Shown: piece after piece, positions 9,901 through 17,209 of the stretch | Layout of the letters: each line of letters begins with the position of its first letter | Position numbering within the stretch: position 1 is the first letter of the stretch | Assembly: GCF_004342025.1 (NCBI RefSeq) | Contig: NZ_SLWN01000005.1 | Location: 186,001 to 250,000 of the forward strand | From: Kribbella steppae | Lineage (GTDB): Bacteria > Actinomycetota > Actinomycetes > Propionibacteriales > Kribbellaceae | Direction of reading: 5' to 3' | Length of the DNA: 64,000 bases | The notes under the pieces: model-generated | Told to the model about the DNA's origin: nothing | The model's input: only the letters and a program-made list of their open reading frames with translations | The model's database searches: none | Translations under genes and position numbers: made by a program

Positions 9901-10088
9901 CCAAGGCGGACTCCTACGCCGAGGGCGATGCGGTCGTCAGCGCTGCTCGCTGGATCGCGCAGAACAGGATCGGGCCGAACGTCGACGAGCCGACCTCGAA
10001 GCTCACCTCCGATGCGGAGCACCTGCTCCTCACCGGGAACCTGCAGGCCGCGGTCGACAAGCTGGCCGCGGCCTACCGGCTGAGGTAA
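6927..10088 (+). CDS. Secreted multidomain glycoside hydrolase family 3 enzyme
   Basis: A 1053-residue exported exo-beta-glucosidase/glucanase-type enzyme. Domains in order: a signal peptide with a basic VVRRSRRR segment (about 1-33), a carbohydrate-binding jelly-roll resembling CBM11/CIA30 (about 40-220), a Calx-beta-like domain (about 225-340), the GH3 TIM barrel (about 355-690), the GH3 C-terminal domain (about 725-930) and an uncharacterised helical tail (about 935-1053). The nucleophile is Asp630 in GFVISDW. Glu815 in VVVGERPY is the likely acid/base by analogy with barley exo-glucanase. AGGAG precedes the ATG by 6 nt. It probably releases glucose from plant or fungal beta-glucans; the linkage preference is unknown. 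Confidence 0.92.
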   Translation: MPRWPVVRRSRRRTALITAGGLLIGLLPLPAVADDPAPIVLAAFEGAEPFASPPNPGIFGWGSDGDDPPTMELQARADAPAGEKVLHGTYNISGWGGFSHDVTFDQNPGDWSAHKGIRFWWYGQNTAPLPPGSGKRIFFEIKDGGANAEASELWNTSFTDDWQGWHLVEIPFSDLVYRTDYQPVGGIDQVLNLTHMWGYAFTMPAGSPGEFAIDQVEVFGKADPALKASVVTDAGVYPVKEGGTAKVKISVATTGSTPLEEPVTVAYQTGTGSAGSDDYTPVTGTFTFPAGTPSGTTQTVDVATRKDRTAEVAETIPLELTVTGAKAPSTQPTVVINAHDLPYLNGKLPLTKRVADLLARMNLAEKVGQMTQAERNALRSRTDIASYALGSLLSGGGSVPTPNTPAAWAAMIDNFQLNAQATRLQIPLIYGVDAVHGHNNVVGATILPHNIGIGATRDPDLARRTGEVTATEVRATGIPWDFAPCVCVVRDDRWGRAYEGYGEDPALVQSMATVITGMQGKADGSQLKQNNRVLATAKHFVGDGGTTYGSSTTGSYTIDQGITEVTRQQLETLHLAPFKTSVDLGVGTVMPSYSSVAIDGQAPVKMHGSGELINGVLKERMGFDGFVISDWQAIDQLPGDYPSDIRTSINAGLDMIMVPTNYQGFTQGLTDEVTAGRIPLSRIDDAVRRILTEKFKLGLFEQPYADTSRIAEVGSAAHRAVGREAAAKSQVLLKNDGNLLPLAATAKVYVAGSNANDLGNQMGGWSISWQGGSGTTTTGTTILDGIKQVAPSATFSADASAPLDGHDVGMVVVGERPYAEGIGDVGNGHDLLLSDADKAAVDKVCAAMKCVVLIVSGRPQVIADQLGAIDALVASWLPGTEGAGVADVLFGKRPFTGRLPVSWPRAEDQQPLNVGDASYDPQYPYGWGLSTQATARQKLAEARNVLLQKQDPYALAAGVAAGVALHVKDWSGPQATIALAALAQSGKYLERTKADSYAEGDAVVSAARWIAQNRIGPNVDEPTSKLTSDAEHLLLTGNLQAAVDKLAAAYRLR

Positions 10089-10093
10089 GCCCA

Positions 10094-10133
10094 ATGGGCG
10101 GGACGGAGAGCCCCCCTCATCCGTCCCGCCCAT
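10094..10133. terminator. Bidirectional hairpin between convergent genes
   Basis: A perfect 14-bp stem (10094-10107 with 10120-10133, ATGGGCGGGACGGA and its complement) with a 12-nt loop lies just after the GH3 stop. It has no U tract, as is usual for actinobacterial terminators, and probably serves both GH3 and the convergent MMPL gene. The rest of the gap to 10237 shows nothing further. Confidence 0.7.
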
Positions 10134-10237
10134 CCCCACGTCGACGCCCCTGATCGCCAACGCCCCCGCGTGGTCCCCCCAGGTCAGTGCCGTTCCGACA
10201 GGTAGACGCAGGTTCCGGCGAAAAGGTTCGAAACGGT

Positions 10238-12391
10238 CTAGACCGCGACGACCTCGCGGTCGCGGACCTCGGGCGTGGGCCTGGCCGACAGCTTGTTCGG
10301 CCACCAGGCCTTCCGGCCGAGCAGGACCATGATCGAGGGCAGCATCACGATCCGGACCAGGGTCGCGTCGATGAGGACGGCAACGGCCAGGCCGACACCC
10401 ATCTGCTTCATCTCGAGCATGCCGAGGGTGGCGAAGACCGCGAAGACCGAGACCATCACCGCGGCCGCACTGGTCACCACACCGGCCGACTCGGTGATGC
10501 CCTTGCGAACAGCCTCCCGCGGCGTCAACCCCTCCGCGACGCCTTCCCGGATCCGGCCGAGCACGAACACGTGGTAGTCCATCGACAACCCGACCAGGAT
10601 CACGAAGAGGAACAGCGGGATCCACGACACCACGAACCCGGCCGACGTGAACCCGAGCAGTCCTTCCGCCCACGTGTGCTGGAACACCAGCGCCAGTACG
10701 CCGAAGCACGCAGCCACCGAGGCCAGGTTCAGCACCGTCGTCACCAACGCGATCGCCAGGCTCCGGAACGTTACCGCCATCATCACCAGCGTCAGCGCCA
10801 GCACGAACGCGATCACATAGGGCAGCCTGTCCCGCTGATTGTTGCCATAGTCAACCGACTCCGCCGACTCGCCACCGACTGCCCAGGTCACCGACCCCAG
10901 CGCAGCCGGCGCCAACTCCGTTCGCAGCTGACTCAGCGCGGCCTCGCCGTTGGCACTGCTCTCCGGCAGCACCGACACCAACGTCAGTACCGCGGTGCCA
11001 TCCGCCTGCCGGATCGCCTCCCCCGGCGGTACGACGAACTTGCCGGTCTGTACTGCGGACTCCTGCAGCCCGGTCAACGCCGCGACCGCACCTCCGCCCT
11101 GTGCAACCACGTCGTACGAAAGACCGCCCTGGGACGGGAAGTTCGCCTGCAGTTCCTTGAACGTGCGTACCTCGGGGATGCTTTGCGGCAGCGTGTTCAG
11201 ATCGGCCGGCTCGGTCTTCATCCCGAGTGCTGGTACGGCGAGCGCGACCACAGCGGCCGCGGAGATCACCAGTGCGGCGCGCGGATAACGCAGTACCGGA
11301 GCCAGGATGCGACGGCTGATGCCGCCCGGACCGATGCGCCGGTTGAGCCGCCACAACAGCGGGACCCGCGGGCGGTCGACCCGGTGACCCAGCTTCGCGA
11401 GCAGGGCGGGCAACACGGTCAGCGAACCGAGCACCGCCACCGCGACGACCACGATCGTTGCCGTCGCCATCGACGTGAAGGTCGCGTCCTGCGAGACGTA
11501 CAGGCCGGCCATCGAGACGATCACGGCGAGACCGGAGACGACCACCGAGTGCCCGGACGTCGCGGCAGCGATCTCGACAGCGTCCAGAGTGGTGCGGCCC
11601 TTACGGCGTTCCTCGCGTTCACGCTTGAGGTAGAAGAGCGAGTAGTCGACGCCGACCGCCATACCGATCAGCAGTACGACGTTCGCCACCGAACCACCGT
11701 CCGGGAACAAGTAGGACAGCGGCGCGTAGAAGCCGAGGGCGGCGCCGACGGCCGAGAACGCCAGCAGGACCGGGATTCCGGCCGCGATCAACGCGCCGAA
11801 GGCCAGCAGCATCAACGCGAAGGTGATCGGCAGGCTGAGCTTCTCCGCCTTCGCGAGGTCGGAGCCGACCTGCTTCCAGATACCAGCATCCACCGACGCA
11901 CTACCGGCCTGCGCGATGCTCAGGTCGGGGTTCGCCTTCTGTACCTCGGCGGTGGTGGCGACGATCTCCTCGATGTTGTCGGACGCATCGTCCGGTGAAC
12001 CTTTCAGCTCCATCGGGACGAGTGCGGCCTTGCCGTTCTCGGACCAGACCGGCTGCCCGACCGCCTGGATCGAGTCCAGCGCCTTGAGCTTCTGCTGGAG
12101 CTGGGCGATCGCCGTACTCGCGGCCGCCTTGTCCAGCGGTCCGTCCGGATCGGTCAGCAGGACGGTCTCGGTCGGGCGGTCGCCGAGTCCTGCCTTCTCG
12201 ATCAGTTCCGCGGCCTGGCCGGACTGGCCGACCCAGTTGTCCTTGCTCTCGGTCTGCTGCTTCGGGATGGCCACCGACATCCCGACCGCGACGACGACGA
12301 GCAGCAGCCAGAGGCCGATCGCCCGCCATGGATGGGTTGCACTCCAGCGCGCAACGCGCACAGTTACTGATCCCCTGCTCACCCTGGCCAC
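10238..12391 (-). CDS. MMPL/RND family membrane transporter
   Basis: A 717-residue polytopic exporter of the MmpL type: one N-terminal helix (ATHPWRAIGLWLLLVVV), a large periplasmic-type loop, a block of about five helices, then the same arrangement repeated. The motifs VGVDYSLFYLKREREERRKG and VGLSMDYHVFVLGRIREG are the duplicated GxxxDY signatures of the family, whose Asp-Tyr pairs take part in proton relay. Members export lipids, siderophores or drugs. The reading frame opens with a GTG at 12391, but a GTG at 12361 has AGGGGA 9 nt upstream and may be the true start. The upstream same-strand gene is a GlxA-type regulator (86-nt gap), which may control it. Confidence 0.9.
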   Translation of the reverse strand: MARVSRGSVTVRVARWSATHPWRAIGLWLLLVVVAVGMSVAIPKQQTESKDNWVGQSGQAAELIEKAGLGDRPTETVLLTDPDGPLDKAAASTAIAQLQQKLKALDSIQAVGQPVWSENGKAALVPMELKGSPDDASDNIEEIVATTAEVQKANPDLSIAQAGSASVDAGIWKQVGSDLAKAEKLSLPITFALMLLAFGALIAAGIPVLLAFSAVGAALGFYAPLSYLFPDGGSVANVVLLIGMAVGVDYSLFYLKREREERRKGRTTLDAVEIAAATSGHSVVVSGLAVIVSMAGLYVSQDATFTSMATATIVVVAVAVLGSLTVLPALLAKLGHRVDRPRVPLLWRLNRRIGPGGISRRILAPVLRYPRAALVISAAAVVALAVPALGMKTEPADLNTLPQSIPEVRTFKELQANFPSQGGLSYDVVAQGGGAVAALTGLQESAVQTGKFVVPPGEAIRQADGTAVLTLVSVLPESSANGEAALSQLRTELAPAALGSVTWAVGGESAESVDYGNNQRDRLPYVIAFVLALTLVMMAVTFRSLAIALVTTVLNLASVAACFGVLALVFQHTWAEGLLGFTSAGFVVSWIPLFLFVILVGLSMDYHVFVLGRIREGVAEGLTPREAVRKGITESAGVVTSAAAVMVSVFAVFATLGMLEMKQMGVGLAVAVLIDATLVRIVMLPSIMVLLGRKAWWPNKLSARPTPEVRDREVVAV

Positions 12392-12477
12392 CTCTCGTTG
12401 GTTCGGTCAGGACGAGCCTGACCGGAGCACGAGCGGAACTCAGGAGTCTTGAGCCCCCCGACGGGGTGGACCTAGGC

Positions 12478-13407
12478 CTACCCTGCGACAGGTTCGGCGG
12501 TGCGGGAGCGGAGGCGGCGGAGCATCCGGGCGTCCTCGAAGCCGACCGCCCGCGCGGCCGCCTCGACCGTCGCACCGTGGCCGATCAGGTGTTCGGCGCG
12601 CTCGAGCCGCAGGAGTTGCTGGTAGCGCAGCGGGGTCAGCCCGGTCGCGGTGGTGAAGATCCGGGTCAGGGTCCGCTCGCTCACATCGACCTGGCGGGCG
12701 AGGTCGGAGAGCAGCAGGCGGTCGGCGTACCGGGCATCGATGACGTCCTGCACGCGGTGGGCGAGATCGCTGAGGTGACTGCGATGCCGCAGCATTGCGC
12801 TCTCCTGCAACTCGTCGCCGTTGCGCCGCGCGTAGACGACCATCTCCCGCGCCACCCGCGCGGCCGCCTCGGCACCACGCGCGCCGGCGACCAGCTGCAG
12901 CGCGAGGTCGATGCCACTGGCGATCCCGGCGGACGTGATCACCCGATCGTCCATGACATAGAGGACGTCCCGCACGATCGTTGCCTTCGGGTACCGCGCC
13001 GCCAGTTCGTCGGTCAGGTCGTGGTGCGTGGTGTACCGCCGGCCGTCGAGCAACCCGGCCGCCCCGAGTGCATCAGCTCCCGAGCACACACTCGCCACCG
13101 ATCCGCCGGCCGCGTGGTGAGTGCGCAACCGTTGCCTGGTCTCCGGCCCGATCGGCGGCACCGGCGACAGCCGCGGCGACCTCCAGCCCGGTACGACGAT
13201 CAGGTCGTTCGGACCGAGGTCGGGCCAGTCCAGCCGAGCCTTGACCGGGACGCCCTGAGCCGTGAGGATCTCGTCGGTCTCGGCCACGTAGCTCAACTGG
13301 TAGCCGTACCCGAGGTCGTTCGCGGTCGAGAAGACCTGCGCCGGCCCGGCCAGATCCAGCAGGTGCAGCTTCGGCACCAGTAGGAAGGCGACCTGGGTAG
13401 GGCTCAT
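12478..13407 (-). CDS. GlxA family transcriptional regulator (DJ-1/PfpI + AraC HTH)
   Basis: A 309-residue two-domain regulator. Residues 1 to about 190 form a PfpI/DJ-1 domain with the nucleophile-elbow cysteine retained (ASVCSGADALGAAGLLDG). Residues about 210-305 form an AraC-type double helix-turn-helix (LLLSDLARQVDVSERTLTRIF, then a second HTH ending GFEDARMLRRLR). Such proteins sense small ligands and activate neighbouring genes. It starts 4 nt after the isochorismatase-like gene stops, so the two are probably co-transcribed; the MMPL exporter follows. Targets are unknown. Confidence 0.88.
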   Translation of the reverse strand: MSPTQVAFLLVPKLHLLDLAGPAQVFSTANDLGYGYQLSYVAETDEILTAQGVPVKARLDWPDLGPNDLIVVPGWRSPRLSPVPPIGPETRQRLRTHHAAGGSVASVCSGADALGAAGLLDGRRYTTHHDLTDELAARYPKATIVRDVLYVMDDRVITSAGIASGIDLALQLVAGARGAEAAARVAREMVVYARRNGDELQESAMLRHRSHLSDLAHRVQDVIDARYADRLLLSDLARQVDVSERTLTRIFTTATGLTPLRYQQLLRLERAEHLIGHGATVEAAARAVGFEDARMLRRLRSRTAEPVAG

Positions 13408-13411
13408 CTGG

Positions 13412-14011
13412 TCAGGATGGCACGGGTACGCCGGTCAGTTCGTCGAGCGTCCGAATGGTGGCGAACCGGCCGGCCAGGGCGTACTCGGTTCGCTCGGTGA
13501 CGACCTCAGGACTGAGCGTCCGCGGATCGGCCAGGATCTCCTCGAGAGTCGCGTCGGCCGGCATCGTCCAGTGCGGCAGCGGGGTGGTCGCGGTCGCCTC
13601 GGTGACGAACACGACGTCGTACCCGAAGTCGGAGGCGACCCGCGTGGTCGTCTCGCAGCACTGCTCGGTCCGGATACCGCTGATCACCAGCTCGGTGACG
13701 CCGTGCTGAGTGAGGAGCTGCTGCAGATTCGTTGTGGTGAAGGCGTTGTGGGACGTCTTGGTGATCACAGGCTCGCTGGGCAGTGGTTCGAGACCCTCGA
13801 TCAGCCGGACCTGGCCGTTGACCGGGTCGAACGCACCGCCGGTACCAGGCTCGGTGTGCAGCACCCAGATCACCAGGTCGCCCTTGTCCCGGGCTGCCCG
13901 GACCAGGCGGTCGACCCGCTCGGCGATGTCGGGGTGGTTCACTGCCTGCCAGTTCGGGCGGATCCGGAAGGATTCCTGGACGTCGATCACGATCAGTGCG
14001 GTTCGGCTCAT
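13412..14011 (-). CDS. Isochorismatase-like cysteine hydrolase
   Basis: A 199-residue cytosolic hydrolase. It has the family's Asp in ALIVIDVQESF, Lys in VITKTSHNAF and nucleophilic Cys in the RTEQCCETT segment, making the Asp-Lys-Cys triad expected for N-carbamoyl or nicotinamide-type amidases. The start MSRTALIVIDV at 14011 is preferred over the ATG three codons earlier on family alignment; neither has a strong ribosome site. It is the first gene of a likely two-gene unit with the GlxA regulator. The substrate is unknown. Confidence 0.87.
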   Translation of the reverse strand: MSRTALIVIDVQESFRIRPNWQAVNHPDIAERVDRLVRAARDKGDLVIWVLHTEPGTGGAFDPVNGQVRLIEGLEPLPSEPVITKTSHNAFTTTNLQQLLTQHGVTELVISGIRTEQCCETTTRVASDFGYDVVFVTEATATTPLPHWTMPADATLEEILADPRTLSPEVVTERTEYALAGRFATIRTLDELTGVPVPS

Positions 14012-14251
14012 ACCGTCCATGCTCGCGGCCGGTCGGCGTACCGGAGAAGGCCCGATCAGGGCCGCTGGCGGACCGATCCGGTCAGCGGTCCAGGAGGGTT
14101 TCGATCATCGTGCAGTCATCGGACGAATTCGAACGGTGACGAACCATTCCAAACACTGGACTGGCGTGCTTATGGTGCCAAGGGTCGGCGTGGCTGCATG
14201 GATTTCTTTGGGCTCTCGCCGCACACCGTCGATTCAAGTGAGGGGAATCCG

Positions 14252-15484
14252 ATGCCCGACCACCTACCCCGCCGCCAGGTCCTCCGCACGGCCGGCGCGC
14301 TCGGGTTGGGTGCCGCTGCCGCGGGCGCTCTCAGCAGCACCGCGGACGCCGCCACCCAGGCCAGTTCGATCGCTGGTACGCCGGATAAGTTGACCGCCAT
14401 GGGCGAACATCACGGCAGGTTCGAGATCCGCAAGGATCCGTTCGGCACGACTCCTGACGGCCAGAAGGTCGACGTCTATACGTTCACCAACGGCCGGGTC
14501 ACCATCTCGATGCTGACCTGGGGCGCCACCATCCAGCGGGTCGAGACCCCGAACCGGCGTGGCCGGACAGAGAACATCAGCCTCGGCTTCGACAACCTGC
14601 CGGACTACGCGACGCTCAGTCCGTACTTCGGCTCGACCATCGGCCGGTACGGCAACCGGATCGCGAAGGGGCAGTTCACGCTGAACGGGACGACGTACCA
14701 GATCCCGATCAACAACGGCGAGAACGCGTTGCACGGCGGCACCATCGGATTCGACAAGAAGGTGTGGACGGCCAAGGTCGTCCGCAGCGACAAGGCGGTC
14801 GGGGTCGCGTTCAGCTACGTCAGCCCGGACGGCGAGATGGGCTTCCCCGGTGAGCTGACCACGACCGTGACCTACACCCTCGACCGGCGCGACACCCTTC
14901 GGATCGACTACCACGCGACCGTCGCGGGCAAGCCGACCATCGTGAACCTGACCAACCACGTGTACTTCAACCTGGCCGGCGAGGGCAGTGGCTCCATCGA
15001 CGGCCACGTGCTGCAAATGGACGCACCGTCGTACACCCCGGTCGATGCCGGGCTGATCCCGACCGGCGAGATCGCGCCGACAGCCGGTACGCCGTTCGAC
15101 TTCAGTAAGCCGACCGCGATCGGCAAGCGGATCCGGGACGACCACCCTCAACTGGTGATCGGGCGCGGGTACGACCACAACTTCGTCCTCGGCGCCGACG
15201 CCGGCAAGGACGGCCTGCGCTACGCCGCCCGGTTCTGGGAGCCGGAGGAGGGCCGCACCGTCACCGTCCACACCAGCGAGCCGGGGGCCCAGTTCTACAG
15301 CGGCAACTTCCTCGACGGCACCTTCCAGGGCATCGGTAACAAGTCCTACCGCCAGGGCGACGCCTTCGCCTTCGAGACCCAGCACTTCCCCGACTCCCCC
15401 AACCACCCCAACTTCCCCTCCACCGTCCTCCGCCCCGGCGAGACCTACACCTCCACCACCACCTACACCTTCGGCACCAAGTAG
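14252..15484 (+). CDS. Tat-exported aldose 1-epimerase (galactose mutarotase)
   Basis: A 410-residue galactose-mutarotase-fold enzyme interconverting alpha and beta anomers of aldoses. A twin-arginine signal (PRRQVLRT followed by an Ala-rich hydrophobic stretch ending ADA) shows export after folding. The family catalytic His lies in NLTNHVYFNLAGEGSG and the catalytic Glu near the C-terminus in AFETQHFPDSPNH. AGGGGA lies 5 nt before the ATG. Most mutarotases are cytosolic; the exported form suggests action on sugars released outside the cell. The 240-nt gap upstream (14012-14251), shared with the divergent isochorismatase gene, shows no clear operator. Confidence 0.92.
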   Translation: MPDHLPRRQVLRTAGALGLGAAAAGALSSTADAATQASSIAGTPDKLTAMGEHHGRFEIRKDPFGTTPDGQKVDVYTFTNGRVTISMLTWGATIQRVETPNRRGRTENISLGFDNLPDYATLSPYFGSTIGRYGNRIAKGQFTLNGTTYQIPINNGENALHGGTIGFDKKVWTAKVVRSDKAVGVAFSYVSPDGEMGFPGELTTTVTYTLDRRDTLRIDYHATVAGKPTIVNLTNHVYFNLAGEGSGSIDGHVLQMDAPSYTPVDAGLIPTGEIAPTAGTPFDFSKPTAIGKRIRDDHPQLVIGRGYDHNFVLGADAGKDGLRYAARFWEPEEGRTVTVHTSEPGAQFYSGNFLDGTFQGIGNKSYRQGDAFAFETQHFPDSPNHPNFPSTVLRPGETYTSTTTYTFGTK

Positions 15485-15493
15485 CAACCCGGA

Positions 15494-15575
15494 CGCCCAG
15501 GCCATCAACATCGCGGATCAGAACGGCACTCCTGCCTGACCGCGCGGCGTGACGGCGATTGTGATGGCCTGGCGG
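15494..15575. repeat. Short inverted-repeat element, copy 1
   Basis: An 82-bp segment with related ends. The left arm at about 15494-15516 (CGCCCAGGCCATCAACATCG) is an imperfect complement of the right arm at 15556-15575 (CGATTGTGATGGCCTGGCGG). The right arm followed by TCCGC matches the right end of the second copy near 22.6 kb. It sits 9 bp after the mutarotase stop and 7 bp before the stop of the convergent PfpI gene, so it may act as a two-way terminator. Confidence 0.75.
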
Positions 15576-15582
15576 TCCGCGC

Positions 15583-16170
15583 CTACCTCCGCCAAACAGT
15601 GCCCTGGCGGTCGCGGCCGATCCATTGTTCTAGAGCGACGACGTCTGCGGCCGCGTCCAGTTCGCGTTCCAGCAGCCAGTAGGCGAGGTCGACGCCGGCG
15701 AACCAGCCGGTGCCGCAGGTGACCAGGTCGCCGTCGTCGACGATCCGTGCATCGATGACCTCGGCCCATTGCGCCAGGCGTTCGTAGTCGGCGCGGTGGG
15801 TCGTGGCAGGACGGCCGTCGATGAGACCGGCGGCGCCGAGCAGCAGCGAGCCCGAGTCGATCCCGGCCAGGATCAGGTTGTTGCCTCCGGCCCGCTTCGC
15901 CTCCGCCAGCTGCTTCGGAATCACACCGCGCTCGATCTCCTCCAGAATCCAGCCGCCGGACACCGCGAGCACCCGCGCCGTACTAGGTGACCACGGCTCC
16001 AGGCCCGCGAACGTCGTCCCGTAGCACCCGGTCACCTCGGTCACCCCGTCGGCCGTCACGAGCCGGGGATCCACCGCCAGCCCGCGCCGCTTCGCGTTCG
16101 CGAACACCGCGTACGTCGCCAGCGCGTCGACCTCGGCCACTCCTTCGAACATCAGTACGTCGATCCGCAT
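15583..16170 (-). CDS. DJ-1/PfpI family protein lacking the elbow cysteine
   Basis: A 195-residue stand-alone PfpI/DJ-1 domain. The fold signatures are clear (MRIDVLMFEGVAEVDAL; LLLGAAGLIDGRPATTH). However, where relatives have CxG at the nucleophile elbow (AS-V/I-C-S/T-G in both GlxA proteins of this window) it reads AGIDSGS, with Asp replacing Cys. The usual isonitrile hydratase, glyoxalase or deglycase chemistry is therefore unlikely, and a binding or sensory role is possible. It diverges from a GlxA regulator 72 nt away and converges on the mutarotase. Confidence 0.8.
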   Translation of the reverse strand: MRIDVLMFEGVAEVDALATYAVFANAKRRGLAVDPRLVTADGVTEVTGCYGTTFAGLEPWSPSTARVLAVSGGWILEEIERGVIPKQLAEAKRAGGNNLILAGIDSGSLLLGAAGLIDGRPATTHRADYERLAQWAEVIDARIVDDGDLVTCGTGWFAGVDLAYWLLERELDAAADVVALEQWIGRDRQGTVWRR

Positions 16171-16242
16171 ACCCCTCAGCCTGCTGCTGTCGAGCCCGGA
16201 AATGAGAGTGGCTGGAAAGACATCATCAGCTAGATTCGCGCC

Positions 16243-17169
16243 ATGACCAGAGTCTCCGTGCTCGCACTCGAAGGCGCGATCGGGCTCGAACTGGCCGGCG
16301 CGTGTCAGGTGTTCGCCAGCGCCGAGGGCCGGTACGACGTCCGCGTCTGCGGCTCACCGGGTACGACGCTGATGGCGCATGACCGGCCCATCCTCCGGGC
16401 GGAAGCGCCGTACCCACTCACCGAAGCACTCCGTGCGCACACCCTGATCGTGCCCGCCGCCTTCGAACCGATCGACGAGGTCGTGGAACTCGTGCGGGAG
16501 GCGCATCGGCGCGGAGTGCGGATCGCGTCGATCTGCACCGGGGCGTTCGTGCTGGCGGCGGCCGGCCTACTGGATGGACGGCGGGCCGCGACGCACTGGA
16601 CGCATGCGGAAGAGCTTGCCCGCCGGCACCCGAAGGTCGAGGTCGTGGTCGACGCGCTCTATCTCGACGAAGGCGACGTACTGACGTCCGCAGGTGTCAC
16701 GGCAGGGCTCGACCTCTGCCTGCATCTGGTCCGGCGCGACCACGGTTCGGCCGTCGCGGCGGCGGTCGCCCGGCGACTGGTGATGGCACCGCACCGGGAC
16801 GGCGGTCAGGCCCAGTTCATCACCACACCCGTTGTCGCAGGCAACGATTCCCTCGAGCCGGTGATGCGCTGGATGCGCGACCACCTGGCCGAACCACTCA
16901 CCCTCACCACCATCGCCGCCCACGCCGCGATGAGTCCACGCACCCTGTCCCGCCAGTTCCGCGCCCAGACCGGTACGACTCCGCTCCAATGGCTCATCCG
17001 CCAGCGCCTGACCCGCGCCCAGGAACTCCTCGAGACCACCACCCTCCCGATCACCCAGATCGCCACCCGCTCCGGCTTCACCACCCCTCTCCTCCTCCGC
17101 CAGCACTTCACCAAAACGTTCGCCACCACCCCCACCACCTACCGCCGCACCTTCGCCGCAACACGCTGA
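16243..17169 (+). CDS. GlxA family transcriptional regulator
   Basis: A 308-residue regulator with an N-terminal DJ-1/PfpI domain (ASICTGAFVLAAAGLLDG, Cys retained) and a C-terminal AraC-type HTH pair (LTTIAAHAAMSPRTLSRQF; ITQIATRSGFTTPLLLRQHF). TAGATT (16231-16236) lies 6 nt before the ATG with no ribosome site, suggesting leaderless expression. It is divergent from the cysteine-less PfpI protein, its most likely target or partner, and lies 40 nt upstream of the P450 on the same strand. Confidence 0.88.
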   Translation: MTRVSVLALEGAIGLELAGACQVFASAEGRYDVRVCGSPGTTLMAHDRPILRAEAPYPLTEALRAHTLIVPAAFEPIDEVVELVREAHRRGVRIASICTGAFVLAAAGLLDGRRAATHWTHAEELARRHPKVEVVVDALYLDEGDVLTSAGVTAGLDLCLHLVRRDHGSAVAAAVARRLVMAPHRDGGQAQFITTPVVAGNDSLEPVMRWMRDHLAEPLTLTTIAAHAAMSPRTLSRQFRAQTGTTPLQWLIRQRLTRAQELLETTTLPITQIATRSGFTTPLLLRQHFTKTFATTPTTYRRTFAATR

Positions 17170-17186
17170 TCGGTCGGTGAGGGTTA

Positions 17187-17209
17187 CCTAAGTCGCTTAG
17201 GGTCGGGGT
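17187..17209 (+). promoter_or_regulatory. Palindromic operator over leaderless P450 promoter
   Basis: CCTAAG-TCG-CTTAGG (17187-17201) is a perfect 6+3+6 inverted repeat. Its right arm contains TAGGGT (17198-17203), a TANNNT -10 placed 6 nt before the P450 ATG. A repressor bound here would block polymerase. The binder is unknown; the adjacent GlxA protein is one candidate. Confidence 0.5.
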
